A model generated the notes under the pieces. The model did not search any database. It had not been told where the DNA came from and was given only the letters and a program-made list of their open reading frames with translations. Below, one piece after another: positions 12,701 through 24,189 of a DNA stretch of 64,000 bases. The translations under genes were made by a program, and so were the position numbers. The DNA is from Glandiceps talaboti (lineage: Eukaryota > Hemichordata > Enteropneusta > Spengelidae): positions 445,001 through 509,000 of the forward strand of contig NC_135565.1 of the NCBI RefSeq assembly GCF_964340395.1, in the 5' to 3' direction. How positions within the stretch are numbered: position 1 is the first letter of the stretch; every line of letters begins with the position of its first letter.

Positions 12701-15700
12701 GTGTGTGTGTGTGTGTGTGAACAACTTAAAGTAAAAAACTGCTGGACCAATTGCTTTGATATTTGGTGGTCATGTTACTTCTGGTGTCTAGTTGGGAAAT
12801 TGCTCAAATGAAAATGATTGCATCAGAGATGTGGGTTTTGGGTCAAAAAATGTGATTTTTGGGTCAAAAAACTTAAACTCCAAAACTACTGGGCAGATTG
12901 GCATGGAATTTGATGGGAACATTCTTAGATGTGGGTAAATTAAGACTTGTTCATGACATGATGATTCCCCTGGTAATATGCAAATTAGGGCTAAAAATGT
13001 GTCTTTTTGGTCAAAAACCTATAATTCCAAAACTTCTCAGCAGATTGGGCTGAAATTTAACAGGGATGCATCTGTGGGTGTATAGATGAAGAAATATAAT
13101 GATCTCATCAATAATATACAAATCAGTTGTAAAAATGTGAATTTTGGTAAAAAATTTCTCTCTCAAAAAGTACTTGGTCAGTGAGACTGAATCTTGGTGA
13201 GATGTTTCTAGAAGTGTCATTGTGCAGCTTTTCTTCAAAATATTTTGACAAAATTGGCCCTAGCAACCATGACCACACCTTAGCAACAACCGAAAGGCAG
13301 TTTATTTTGCTCAAATAACAACATCATCTGGTAGGCACGTGATTAAACATTAGAAAAAGTATGCAAATATCCCTAGCAACCATGACCACGCCCATAGCAA
13401 CAGCCAAACTGCCGTGTATTTCACAAAGATAACAGGGATTAATAGACAATTGAGCAAACATTCAAAAAATGTATGTAAATTTGCCTAGCAAAAGGACCAT
13501 ACCCATAGCAACAACCAAATAATCAATACATGTATATTGCAAAGATAACAACAGGAATTGAATAATTATTCAAAAAATGTATGTAAATGTGCCTACAAAC
13601 AAGGCCACGCCCATAGCAACAGCCAAATGATCACATATATTGCGAAGATAACAGCAGGGATTAATAGACAATTGAATAAACATTCAAAAAATGTATGTAA
13701 ATTTGCCCAGCAACAAGACCACGCCCATAGCAACAGTTAAATAATCACATATATTGCAAAGATAACAGGAATTGAAAGACAAATGAATAAACATTCAATA
13801 AATGTATGCAAATGTGCCTAGCAACAAGACCACATCCATAGCAACAGCCAAATGATTGCGTATAAGGGAAGGCAGATATATCAAGTGCACCGTAATTACG
13901 CGTCAGGACGAGTTACGCCGGGTGAAGACGCGTGAAGATGACAAACGACGAGAAACGAGAGATAATAAGGTGTTCGTAGTTCATGAATAACTGACAATAG
14001 ATAATGACTTTTGCCCTCCTTTGTTTTCTATAAGTACATCGTATTCACGCGTTTCGGGATGTTATTGGATGTTATCGCCTTGGTTTGTTTCCAGTACCGA
14101 CATCGTCTTTGTGCGTCTTTGACCGTAATTTGAAAAAAAGTAAAAAACATCGGAACTATGCACAATCAACAGGGCTCGAAATGAACTTGTTTCCCTGGTA
14201 GCCCTGTACAACACACGTAAAGGTACATACAACTAGTTAATATCGTAAAATGATAAAAAGACATCCAGATGTCTAAAAATAAAATAATGATACACAGACA
14301 GAAGAGGAAGATGTGCATACAAAATTATTAATCGAATTAAATTGTACGCTATGTATCGGTAATCGACCGCGGCCCTTGGGAATGTGTTGACCTTTCCACA
14401 ATTATACAACCAAAACCCAGTGTGCTTATGATGATGATGAAGTGAGAAACAGTCAAAATAATTTGCACCAAAAAGTTCAGTTTCCAAAATACAAGTACAA
14501 CTTACGATGTCGGATTACGGTATGCCAGTGCCAGTGCAGTGGTACGGTGATTAGTGTGTCGCACTGTACGCCCACTTCGTATGTCATGACTAATTCTATA
14601 TCTTTTAAATGCGACTAAAAGTAAAAAAGGTCTTAGAAATACATAATTACTGCGAACAATATCAACTGAAACTTCATTTTATACGATAGGATTTAAGCCG
14701 AGAACGACTACGAGTGTCATTTACCAAATATGTATACATCGGCAATCAACGCACATGACATCAGCAATGACATGTAGACTCATTAGTGAATGACTGGTTT
14801 ACTATTCTCAGGCTGTATTTGCGCAATTTTCCAACGTAAAATGTAATTTACTTGAACTTTAGCCATAAACAAATGCAATATCTTGGTAAGAAACATAGAG
14901 CAAAGTGACTCAGAAACAGTTGAATTACTTGTAATTTGCCTGACGAATCCACCGCTACTAACTTTATATTGTATTCAGATAGAAAATTATCATGGATTCA
15001 TTTGTGCTCTGTTATGCAGCCGTCAAATTTACATACCCTCAAAGCAACCCTTAAGAATGGAAATTACAGTTTTCAACAACAATGAAGTTTAGAATTATTC
15101 AATGTGAAACAATGAAACAATATCGGTGATTTGTAAAATGAAAAACAATTCTCAAATATCAGATTGCGGAGTGAGTAGCCCAAAGTTCATTCATAGACGT
15201 TGTGAAAGCAACTAAAATTAAAAGAGCGAGCATAGCAGCGGGAGAATGCGTTGTGGTCGTTGCAGTGTCGTATTTTGTTTTTGTAGTTAAAATGTTGCAC
15301 GGCACATTTTGTTTTATCGTATATGCACGGTCGCGAAAAATCGACACTTTCATTGCAAAGACATTGTTCCACATTGTACAGCTTCGAGATATTTTGTAAG
15401 CTGTGTTTATCATTCCTTCTTCAAATTCATGAGGTTAAGAAAAAACAACATTTTGAAGAAAAAAAAATCTCTGAGTTTAAAAAGTACCAAATGTGAACGA
15501 AAAACTTACAAATAATACAGTCAAACAAACTTTGAAATAATTTATTTTTTTATTTAATTACCGTTACTGGCTGTGTATCATGATTTGGTCCTGCTATATC
15601 AAATGACAGCATTAGTTACATACTGTAAACTTGATACGGAAAGCTGACATTAGGTGTCCTTGAAACTCAGAAATCTTGAACTAAAACTATCAACAACATC

Positions 15701-17882
15701 AAAGTTAGGATGCTTTGTAAATACCACTGTAATTATTTTCTGATTTTCACAACACGTTCATTCTTCATGTCTCGGACCGGGCACACATGCATTAGCCGTA
15801 TAGTGGCCATGCCAGTGATCACGCATTGATTCAGTGCCCAACATTCACATGTTTCACTGTCACCATCATGCAACGCGATCCCCTAACACAACTTTTCGGA
15901 ATTAAAATACACATGTACTAATTTCGTTTCCATTAATCTAACTCCCATCAACAAATGAAAAAAAAACACAACCTGTCCCATAAATTTGGTTTACTAAGGC
16001 TTCTGAGCTTTGGCAGATAGATGTTCCGATTTCCGGTAGCAAGTTCAGTGTTTTGCACACTTCAGTGAGTAGGTCAGAGGTCGCGACAGTGACGGTAGAC
16101 AAAACATGTGACGAGAGACGACGTCAATTTAAACGTCTCATCTACTCCCTCTAATGTTTCAATTTGTAGATTAAGTTTATCAAAGTTGATCTTTTTGTGG
16201 CATTTTTATGTTAACAATAGAACTGTGCGTTGTCACTGTATCTTATATGATGTCAACAAAACTTTCTCTTATAAAGTCAGTATACTTCTTGTGGGATTGA
16301 CGTCAGGGCCTGGCCCTGGACTTAGATAATTTTGATGTCTGCCGTAAAACAAAGCGACGCAAGTGGGGAAAATTATTGCGTCATTTGTAATTTTAGGGAG
16401 CCAATGTCGCAAGGTCGCGGCATCGGCAGAACACTGGCCTAAGACGCCATGAGGAACGTTTGATGTTCGTTCGAACCTTACAATCTTGCTGTGTTGAACT
16501 CGAATGATTCGGGACTTTCAAAAACTTTGTAATTTCGTGGAAAGTGCTTATCATTGTTAGTCATTGTATATTGTAAAGGATTAAACTCCAGTTTCTTCCT
16601 TTCTTTTCCAAAACATAACGATTTCTATTGAAACACGGTTACTCTAATGTCGAAAAGAAACCATGATGAAAATAACTAGGACATGATAATAATTTTAAAA
16701 AACTATGTATTTCATGAACAAAACAGTAAGCTAAGGTTTGGTGTTTTGATAGGTGAATTTTCAACGTGGGACATACGTACACATGCAGAGTGTGAATGAA
16801 AACACTGACGGAAATACGCATTCTGGAAGACATTGACAACTTTCCCAAGTCTTTTTCTCATCCTCCCTATTATCATTAGTATGTAAAACGCTGTCAATGA
16901 TCAACGTTATGCCGACGCTTGACACTTTGATTATTGTGGCTAAACCGTGCACTGAAAAGGGAGAAAGTGGTCGTTTGAAAAACACGATTCACATCTGTTT
17001 TGTGTAGTGTTGTGATTTTCTTTGCCCAATTATCACTCCACAGGGCATTTGCGAGTTCAATTGTTCAATAGTACAGGAATCGATATATTCAAGAAGTCTG
17101 CGATTTATTCACGAAACGTTGCGATCTTCCTTGTAACGTTCGCCGACTGATTTTCGTCCCTTATTCTCAAATTTACGAACAATACAAAAGAAAGAAAGGA
17201 AAAAACCAAGCTAGATTTATTAGATTATCTGTTGAGTTTTTGTATATCAAATTAAATACACCGACGTCGGTACAGCCGCTGTGCTTCGGCCGTGGCTTGG
17301 ATTTCGTGTATTCCAAGGCTTGTCGTGTCGCCCACTGGGGTGAACGGCAGCATGTTGAATGGAGTTATGTCGAAACGAAGATCAGGGCCCTGAAAAGGGC
17401 TGACAGGGAAAATATTGCCTGTACCTTCTGATCTTCGTTGAGAATTAGACAAGAGATGTAGGTAAGACATGTTGTTTGATCGGAAGCTATCGTAATACAA
17501 ATGGGTAACTCTTTGGAGACTGATATTAATATTATATGTATTGTTTAACCCGTAGAACAACGTAAAGCCGCGTCTTTCAGATTAGTGATCGACAGACAAT
17601 AGATGTTTATGTACAAACTTTGGCTCATGAATATGTGTGAAACCTTATGAATATTCGTCGTCCTTTATCGTCTTCACTCGTCTTTACCCGGCGTAACGCG
17701 TCCTAACGCGTAATTACGATATACTTGATATATCTGCCTTCCCTAACACAAAGATAGCAACAGGGTTGGATAGGCAACTGGATAGTCATTCAGCAAATGA
17801 ATACCTATTGTTAGCATGGACTAGCATATGGATAAATGTTGTTAAAAACTGTACAGTTGTGCTACAACGCCATTGGCAGTAT
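12701..17882 (+). mobile_element. Family A repeat, split by a transposon
   Basis: The left part, 12701-13864, starts at the (TG)n tract and lacks the hairpin head. It continues with AACAACTTAAAGT and internal units containing CCTAGCAAC...CCACGCCCATAGCAACAGCC. The right part resumes at 17745 with AAAGATAGCAACAGGGTTGG and ends with the tail ACAGTTGTGCTACAACGCC (17853-17871). The 3.9 kb between is a different element with its own inverted ends. No coding capacity in family A. Confidence 0.75.
13865..17744. mobile_element. 3.9-kb inverted-repeat DNA transposon, non-autonomous
   Basis: The ends are long imperfect inverted repeats of about 80 bp: the left starts AGGGAAGGCAGATATATCAA and the right ends TTGATATATCTGCCTTCCCT, both with GTAATTACGCGT and TTACGCCGGGT. 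It interrupts a family A repeat near its tail. I found no transposase; the longest open frames are short and unlike known proteins. The target-site duplication is unclear, so I do not assign a superfamily. Confidence 0.85.
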
Positions 17883-18010
17883 TTTTAAAGTTATCTTGTT
17901 AGCTCTGCTATCAAAGATAATGTGATATGATACAAGGAGGTCATAATATGCAAAAATATATTGGAAGTTGTGCATGTGCACATTATCCATTTTCGTCGTG
18001 AGATGATCTA

Positions 18011-18535
18011 ATATAGTATAGTATTTTATTTGCCACAAACTCAAAATCATATCAACATAACAAGAGAGAAAGTAAAAAAGACAGTGGAATAAATATTACA
18101 CATAAACTGATGGATGAATACAGAGTTTATGGCTGGACCACAAAAATAGTTTGAAACAAACTAGTCAAGTTTGTGGCCCATACTACAATTGATTAAACAA
18201 AATAATCAAAGCAAAAACAAAAACAAATTTGAAATTAAAACAAAAACAAACAAAAAACAAACAAAACAAAACGCGTTCTCATCAAAAAAAAAATATTATG
18301 GCATTAAATGCAATGTAAGGTAGAAAAAGCTGAATTAATTTTGTAACAAATACTGTTTTAACTGAGATTTAAAAGTAGTCCTGGATTGTATTTTTTTCAA
18401 TTCTTCAGGTAAGGAGTTCCAATGTTTTGCAGCTGCATACTGGAAATTGTGTTGCATCAAAGTAAGATTTACTTTTGGAATGTAAAAGTTATCTCTCGTT
18501 GTATTCCGAGTGTGATACGTTTTTTGGTGGCCGCC
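18011..18535 (-). pseudogene. LINE 3' end, 5'-truncated
   Basis: On the minus strand, codons from about 18550 down to the stop near 18335 encode the C-terminal end of a non-LTR retrotransposon reverse transcriptase. Diagnostic blocks are FQYAAAKHWNSLPEELKKIQ and TTFKSQLKQYLL, the usual end of CR1/jockey-group proteins. The 3' untranslated part continues to an AATAAA-type signal and a short ATACT-like tail at about 18011. Everything upstream of the C-terminus is missing, as expected for 5' truncation during insertion. It interrupts a local tandem repeat. Confidence 0.8.
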
Positions 18536-18876
18536 TAGCAGCCATTGCCATAACTCAGACATGCTTGAACAGATCTTATTCAAAGTTGGTATTAGCACAG
18601 TGCTATATGACATACATGTGCATATTCATTGTTGTCGTGATACGATCCAATATGGCCACCTAGAAGCCATTTTGTTTGCGAATTTTCCATGTCCAAAGCC
18701 ATAACTCAGACATGCTTGAACAGATCTCATTCAAAGTTGGTATTAGCACAGTGTTCTATAACATACATGCGCATATTCATTGTTGTCGTGATACGATCCA
18801 ATATGGCCGCCTAGCAGCATTTTGTTTGCGAATTTTCCATGTCCAAAGCCATAACTGAGACATGCTTGAACAGGTT
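18536..18876. repeat. Degenerate ~150-bp tandem repeat
   Basis: About two and a half units sharing CATAACTCAGACATGCTTGA, TTCAAAGTTGGTATTAGCAC and GTCGTGATACGATCCAATAT. A related unit lies before the LINE insertion at about 17935-18010. A run of C occupies 18877-18894. Open frames through the units are not conserved proteins. Confidence 0.8.
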
Positions 18877-19109
18877 CCCCCCCCCCCCCCCCCCATACCC
18901 GACCCATCCTTTATTGTTGAATGGTTTATTCCATGACGTCATCTTGAAGAGTAGGCATGTTCCATGGCCAACGAGCAGACACAACGTATCTAAGTCTGTT
19001 TGATTTAGGTTCACAAGTGTTGTTGCATGATCAGAGTAGTGATATCAAGAAAATGACAATATAAACTGCTAGTTCCTTAAAACCCAATCGTAGTGGGGAC
19101 TATGTCATT

Positions 19110-19870
19110 CTCAATGACTTGTTAGACTATGACCTTGACCTTGGATTTAAAGATCAAGTGATAGGTGAGTTGCCTGTCCCCTAAAACCTTACACATGTAT
19201 ATAGACACTTGCATCATATCTGTAGCATTTCGGGACCCTGAGATATTCAACACTTTCATATTTTGGTGATTTTGATACCAGTTGTCTTGGTAACAGAAGT
19301 CTGTAATGAAAGCAATTCCACACATGCCTTTGCTCTATTTATTTTTCCTTAAAGACTACTAGTATAGAATTTGATATTTTCTGATTTAATTTGATATTTT
19401 CGGATTTAATTTGATATTTTCTGAGCAATTTTCATATGTAAAAATCATGTCTAATGTTAAGTATGGTAAAGATTCCGACAGTGTTTTTATTTATAATTAC
19501 AACAAATGAAGATGACCTTGAATTTTGACAATGACCTTGACTTTGGATTGTAACGATCATGTAATCAGTGAATTGCTTGTCCCCAAGACCTTGTATACAA
19601 CACTTACATCATATCAGTAACAATTTAACACTTTGGTATAATTGGGGATATTGACAGCAGTTGTCTTGGTAACAGCTTTTTGCTACAACGCAATTTTACA
19701 TACACTTTTTTCATTTTTTTTGAAAAGTCCAACAAATTGAGATGACCTTGAATTTTGACTATGACCCTGAACTTGAATTAAAAAGGTCATGTGATCATTG
19801 AGTTCTCTGTCCCCTCAAATATATATACACATGCTATAATTATGATTATAGCATTTCTGGGGCATGAGAT
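19110..19870. repeat. Degenerate GACCTTGA-rich tandem repeat
   Basis: Three diverged units of 230-380 bp, each beginning TGACCTTGA and containing a match to CTGTCCCC and CAGTTGTCTTGGTAACAG. No gene was recognised. It runs up to the head of the second family B copy. Confidence 0.6.
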
Positions 19871-19934
19871 ATGTGTTTTTACCTTCAGTAAGGAAGGTTA
19901 TATATTAGGGATGAAAAGTGTGTGTGTGTGTGTT

Positions 19935-20007
<73 letters not shown>

Positions 20008-20712
20008 CACCATTTTCTAAAATACGGCTGGCTCAATTCCGTAGGGTAATGGCAAGAACTGATTAGGTTTCGGTAAATATCCTGTGCATATTAATGAGTA
20101 ATTTACATAATTAATGGTTTTCGGTAATTAGGCTATATCTCAAGAATGCACACTTCAGATTCAATATAATGTGGTACATACATTTGGGATACCAAAGCAA
20201 ACCTGTCCTCAAAATATTATTGAATTAGCATTTAGTTTTAATACGTTATTTGCATATTTTTGAGTAGGCCACAAAAAAGAAAAAATTTGTCTCTGGTCAG
20301 GAAATGTTGTCTAAAGTGGTGCGACGATGCGATTTGAAAATTTTTTTTTTTTTATGTTACTCAATCTACTATTCATTGCAGTTACTGTTCTTTTTATTTA
20401 GTACGTAATTAATTGTTTTCAGTAATTTGGCTATATCTCAAGAATGCATGCTTCAAATTCAATATAATTTGGTACATATGCTGTATTTGTGATACCAAAG
20501 CACACCTGTCCTCAAAATATTATTGATGTAACTCTTAGTTTTAATAAGTTATTGGCATATTTCTAGTAGGCCACATAAAAGAAAAAAATGTTTCTAGTCA
20601 GGAAATGTTGTCTAAAGTGATACTATGATGCAATTTTTTTTTTAACATTCTCAACAAATGTCACTCAATCTACTATTCATTGCAGTTACTGTTCTTTTTA
20701 TTTAGTACTTTA

Positions 20713-23011
20713 AGGCCCAGTTACATGTCAATGCAACTCATGAAGGAATTCGTCGCATGCGATGAGGCTAGCAACTGCGACGGAGCGCATACACGAAGCA
20801 ACTAGTTGCATGGTGAGTCGCAAGAGCTAACTGTTGCACATTCGTAGATATATAAAAGTTACACAGTCTAAAGACTGGGTAGCAAATTACGCAATAATGT
20901 CTTGCTGCAGAGCCTCGTTCTGGCATACGCTTTCACGATGGCAGCCTTGTCAACATCGTGTGAGGACTACACGGAAGTTTCCGTGGCTTACAACCCCATA
21001 AATCATGTGTTCACTAAATTTCAAAGGTAAATTTTTCTTATTATATATCAATGAACCCTTACAATGTGTATTTATATTGAATAAATGTTATAGCAGGAAA
21101 TTTGCAAGTTGTCAAATTAGGGTCGATGCTAATGATTGTAGCTGTGTTGTGTCTGTGTCAAACTTTGTCCTGCTGGCAAGGTGTGTTGTGATGCTTGAAA
21201 CAACACAAAATTTTCAGGACTAAAATTTTATTTTATATTCATTACCTGTGCCAAATTTGGTATCTCTAGCTTATGTGGTCTATATTTCGTACAGATTTCA
21301 ATATCTTTTTGTGTGGTATGTAATGTTTTTTTTGTGTGTGTGGTAACAGGGCCCAGGTGGAAATCAGCTTCTGTTGTTTCCTGGCTACCCTGTTCTTAAA
21401 TAAATTTTACTACTACTACTACTACTACCTTGCAAGTTCTCAAGTTAATGATTGTGAGTACATACGTACGTCTGTGTTGAATTTACCGTGGCTGACAAAA
21501 TAGGTTCATAACGCTTGGTGGTCCATAAATTGTACAGATTTCAATTTGATGTGTAGTTAGAAAATTACTTAGACTGGGGTGTAACCATAGATCCTATGAT
21601 GTAACAGTGTACCGTGTTCGTACGTTCAGTATGTACGGTTTGGCTTCGATGGCCTTGAATGTATTTGTATAGCATCAATAAGGGGTTGTAATATACTGTA
21701 TTAAACTTGTCAAACTAATTTTTATTGATTTTAATTTTTTTTCTTCATATGACTACTCATACAATATACACTTGCTGATTTTTTTGTTTTTCTGTGGTGT
21801 ATGTGGGTGTGTGTTTTTCTTCTGTTTAGTAATTTCTGTTTTTGTGTTTTGATTAAGTCAACGTAAGTCAACAACGGGATCACAGCCTCCCATTCCTGAA
21901 AAAAAGGAAGAGCAAAAACTTATACCAAAACTGCCAAACGAGTGTGTGTGGAGTTACGATGTTGTATTTTCTCTCGAACTAGATAATACAGTGATACATG
22001 AACTTCGATGTCATTTTTGCCCCGATCCAGTGATTGGCATGAATGTAATGTAAACGAGTCACATTGTATTTTCCCACCCAAATAAGAAACTTCACAAACA
22101 CATGCATTCAGGGCTTGTTTGGGTGTTTTAAAATAATATAATTCTTGGTCGTTGGTATTGCTTGTAAATTTACAAAAAATAAGATGTTGATTACATGAGA
22201 TTCTGCGCTAAAATCTAGCTTTTTTTTTTTCTCCGAAAAATATGTCAGTGTCACAGTGTATGCGAGGTTGACGGCCATATTGATTATTGCAAGTGTATCT
22301 TTGAAGTATAGTGATTTGTATTGACCGGTTTTCATGGAATTATGCCTTGAAATGACCAAAATCAAACAAAAACAATAAATATATGATGTAAATGTTCAAA
22401 AAATTCTAATTTTGAAACAGTGGCCATGATTTTGTAATGCGTACAGATGTCAATTTACCGAAAATTGAGTTAGCACACACGGAACAGATCATGTAAAAGT
22501 CGCTAAAACACTCTATTCATGTTCAAATTTTACATAACAACATAGCCACCTTCATAAAAATGACAGTCGATAACCTAAAGTGCTGTAACGACTGATAAAA
22601 TCTTTTCGACATTGCTACTTGCATTAAAGTTAGAAATAAAATTATATTCAGCAGTGATCAAGCATTCATGGACATTGTATACTATTGATAAGTGGTAATT
22701 GTGATGATAAATCAAAGTTATATCAAAAATACTTGTCGAAATAGAATATTTGTACTAAAAACATGGCGGCCATAACATTGAATGTCATTTGACACGTAGG
22801 TATATGTCAAAGGTTATTACTTGCAACATGATGAGGTGGTTACACAGTGCAACTCATGAAGCAACTCAAGAAGCAACTTGCAACAAGTCGCAGAAAAACC
22901 GACATGTCGGTTTCCTTGCGACGTCACAAGACCCTGTGACGGAGTGAGTACACGATGCAATTCGTTGCATGCGACGAATTGCATGGTGCGTTGCTCGCTG
23001 TAACCGGGCCT
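20713..23011. mobile_element. PIF/Harbinger-like non-autonomous transposon, TSD TTA
   Basis: The ends are AGGCCCAGTTACA on the left and TGTAACCGGGCCT on the right, with subterminal GCATGCGACGAATTGCAT-like blocks in both arms. TTA flanks both sides directly (20710-20712 and 23012-23014). Terminal GGCCC with a three-base TWA duplication is typical of PIF/Harbinger elements. There is no transposase gene in the 2.3 kb. Confidence 0.78.
21340..21428 (+). repeat. Probable LINE 3' tail with (ACT)n
   Basis: GGGCCCAGGTGGAAATCAGC leads into CTGGCTACCCTGTTCTTAAA and AATAAATTTT followed by (ACT)n at about 21407-21428. This is the usual layout of a short CR1-group 3' end. It sits inside the Harbinger-like element. 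No coding part is recognisable, so the call is tentative. Confidence 0.45.
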
Positions 23012-23705
23012 TTACAGCAAGTGTGTATTTGGGGCAGATGTCATAGGCTTGTTCATGATTAGTTCTAATCTGCAGTTGTCTTCACTGGTGGCAATTAATG
23101 TAGGGAGAATTACTTTTGTGTTTTCCCTTTTACTTTCTCTTTCTGCAGTGAGTGCTATACTACAAAAGTTCTATAAAACTTCACATTTCCTGTTCTGGTT
23201 GGCCAGGAGATAGCTACAGCAAGGGGCAAACAGCAATCAATGAGAAAAAATAACTTATTGCATATGTTCTGTTGTATTCCAACAATTGTCTGTAGGAATG
23301 AGAATCTCAAAACTTTGCCCTTATGGAAGGCATTCAGTTTAAATCTGGTTAAGCTTTGAGCATCCTTCAAAATCATGTCAACATTACCATGGAAACCATC
23401 TCCTGTGAGTTTGCAAATTCAAAATTTCAGCTTTGGTGCAAGCCATAATATCTGATGTCTTAATAGTCTGAGAGAGGACGAACAGACAAGCTTGGATTCA
23501 TGGATTTAAAAACAGCAAATGACACTGTATAGATAATAGCTGATCAAAGGAATACCATTGTGAGATGTGTACTCAGTCTGATGTAGTCATAATATTCATA
23601 AATAATAGCGCTCCAACTCAAAAAGTAAAATATATTAATAGATACTCCTTTTATTCACCCAAGGAGTTGAAGCTAAAAGGTGCAGAAAAGTTGTTGAATA
23701 CAAAA

Positions 23706-23838
23706 TGACGGTTGCCAGGCTGTTGACGGTTGCCAGGCTGTTGACAGTTGCCAGGCTGTTGACGGTTGCCAGGCTGTTGACGGTTGCCAGGCTGTTGACA
23801 GTTGCCAGGCTGTTGACAGTTGCCAGGCTGTTGATGGT
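23706..23838. repeat. 18-bp minisatellite, about 7 copies
   Basis: The unit TTGACGGTTGCCAGGCTG, or ACAG for ACGG, repeats about seven times. Because the period is 18, a frame reads TVARLL repeatedly; this is a product of the repeat, not a gene. Flanks from 23351 to 24189 contain nothing else I recognise. Confidence 0.95.
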
Positions 23839-24189
23839 TGCATTTCTACATGTACATAATTATGGTCACATGATACATTATTATTATGTAACAGACATAT
23901 CTACTTGATACATATGTCGTGTCTCATGCGATTTACCTGACAAAGTCGGCTTTGACAAAATTGAGTTAAGGACAATTTTTGATTGTCCCATATGTGGGGA
24001 AGACTTGACAAGTTGATGCGGCAAGATTTTCATGATGAAATCGACAGTTTATGCATAAGGAGAAGCTCTATCAAGTTTTCCAACAATAGTTTTCGAGAAA
24101 ATCAGCTTTAAAGTTTGTAACACTTCAAAGTCGAGTTTCTCTTGATATCTTTAAGAATATTGAATACAAAAAAAACTAAATCATGGTTT

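Larger units (their letters stand above)
19875..23350 (+). mobile_element. Family B repeat, split by a Harbinger-like element
   Basis: The head ACCTTCAGTAAGGAAGGT (19881-19898) is followed by a TG/TCTG tract (about 19918-20006) and internal units sharing ATTAATGGTTTTCGGTAATTA and GGCTATATCTCAAGAATGCA. The tail at 23318-23350 (CCCTTATGGAAGGCATTCAG) matches that of the 9125 copy. The stretch 20713-23011 is a foreign insertion. Confidence 0.7.
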
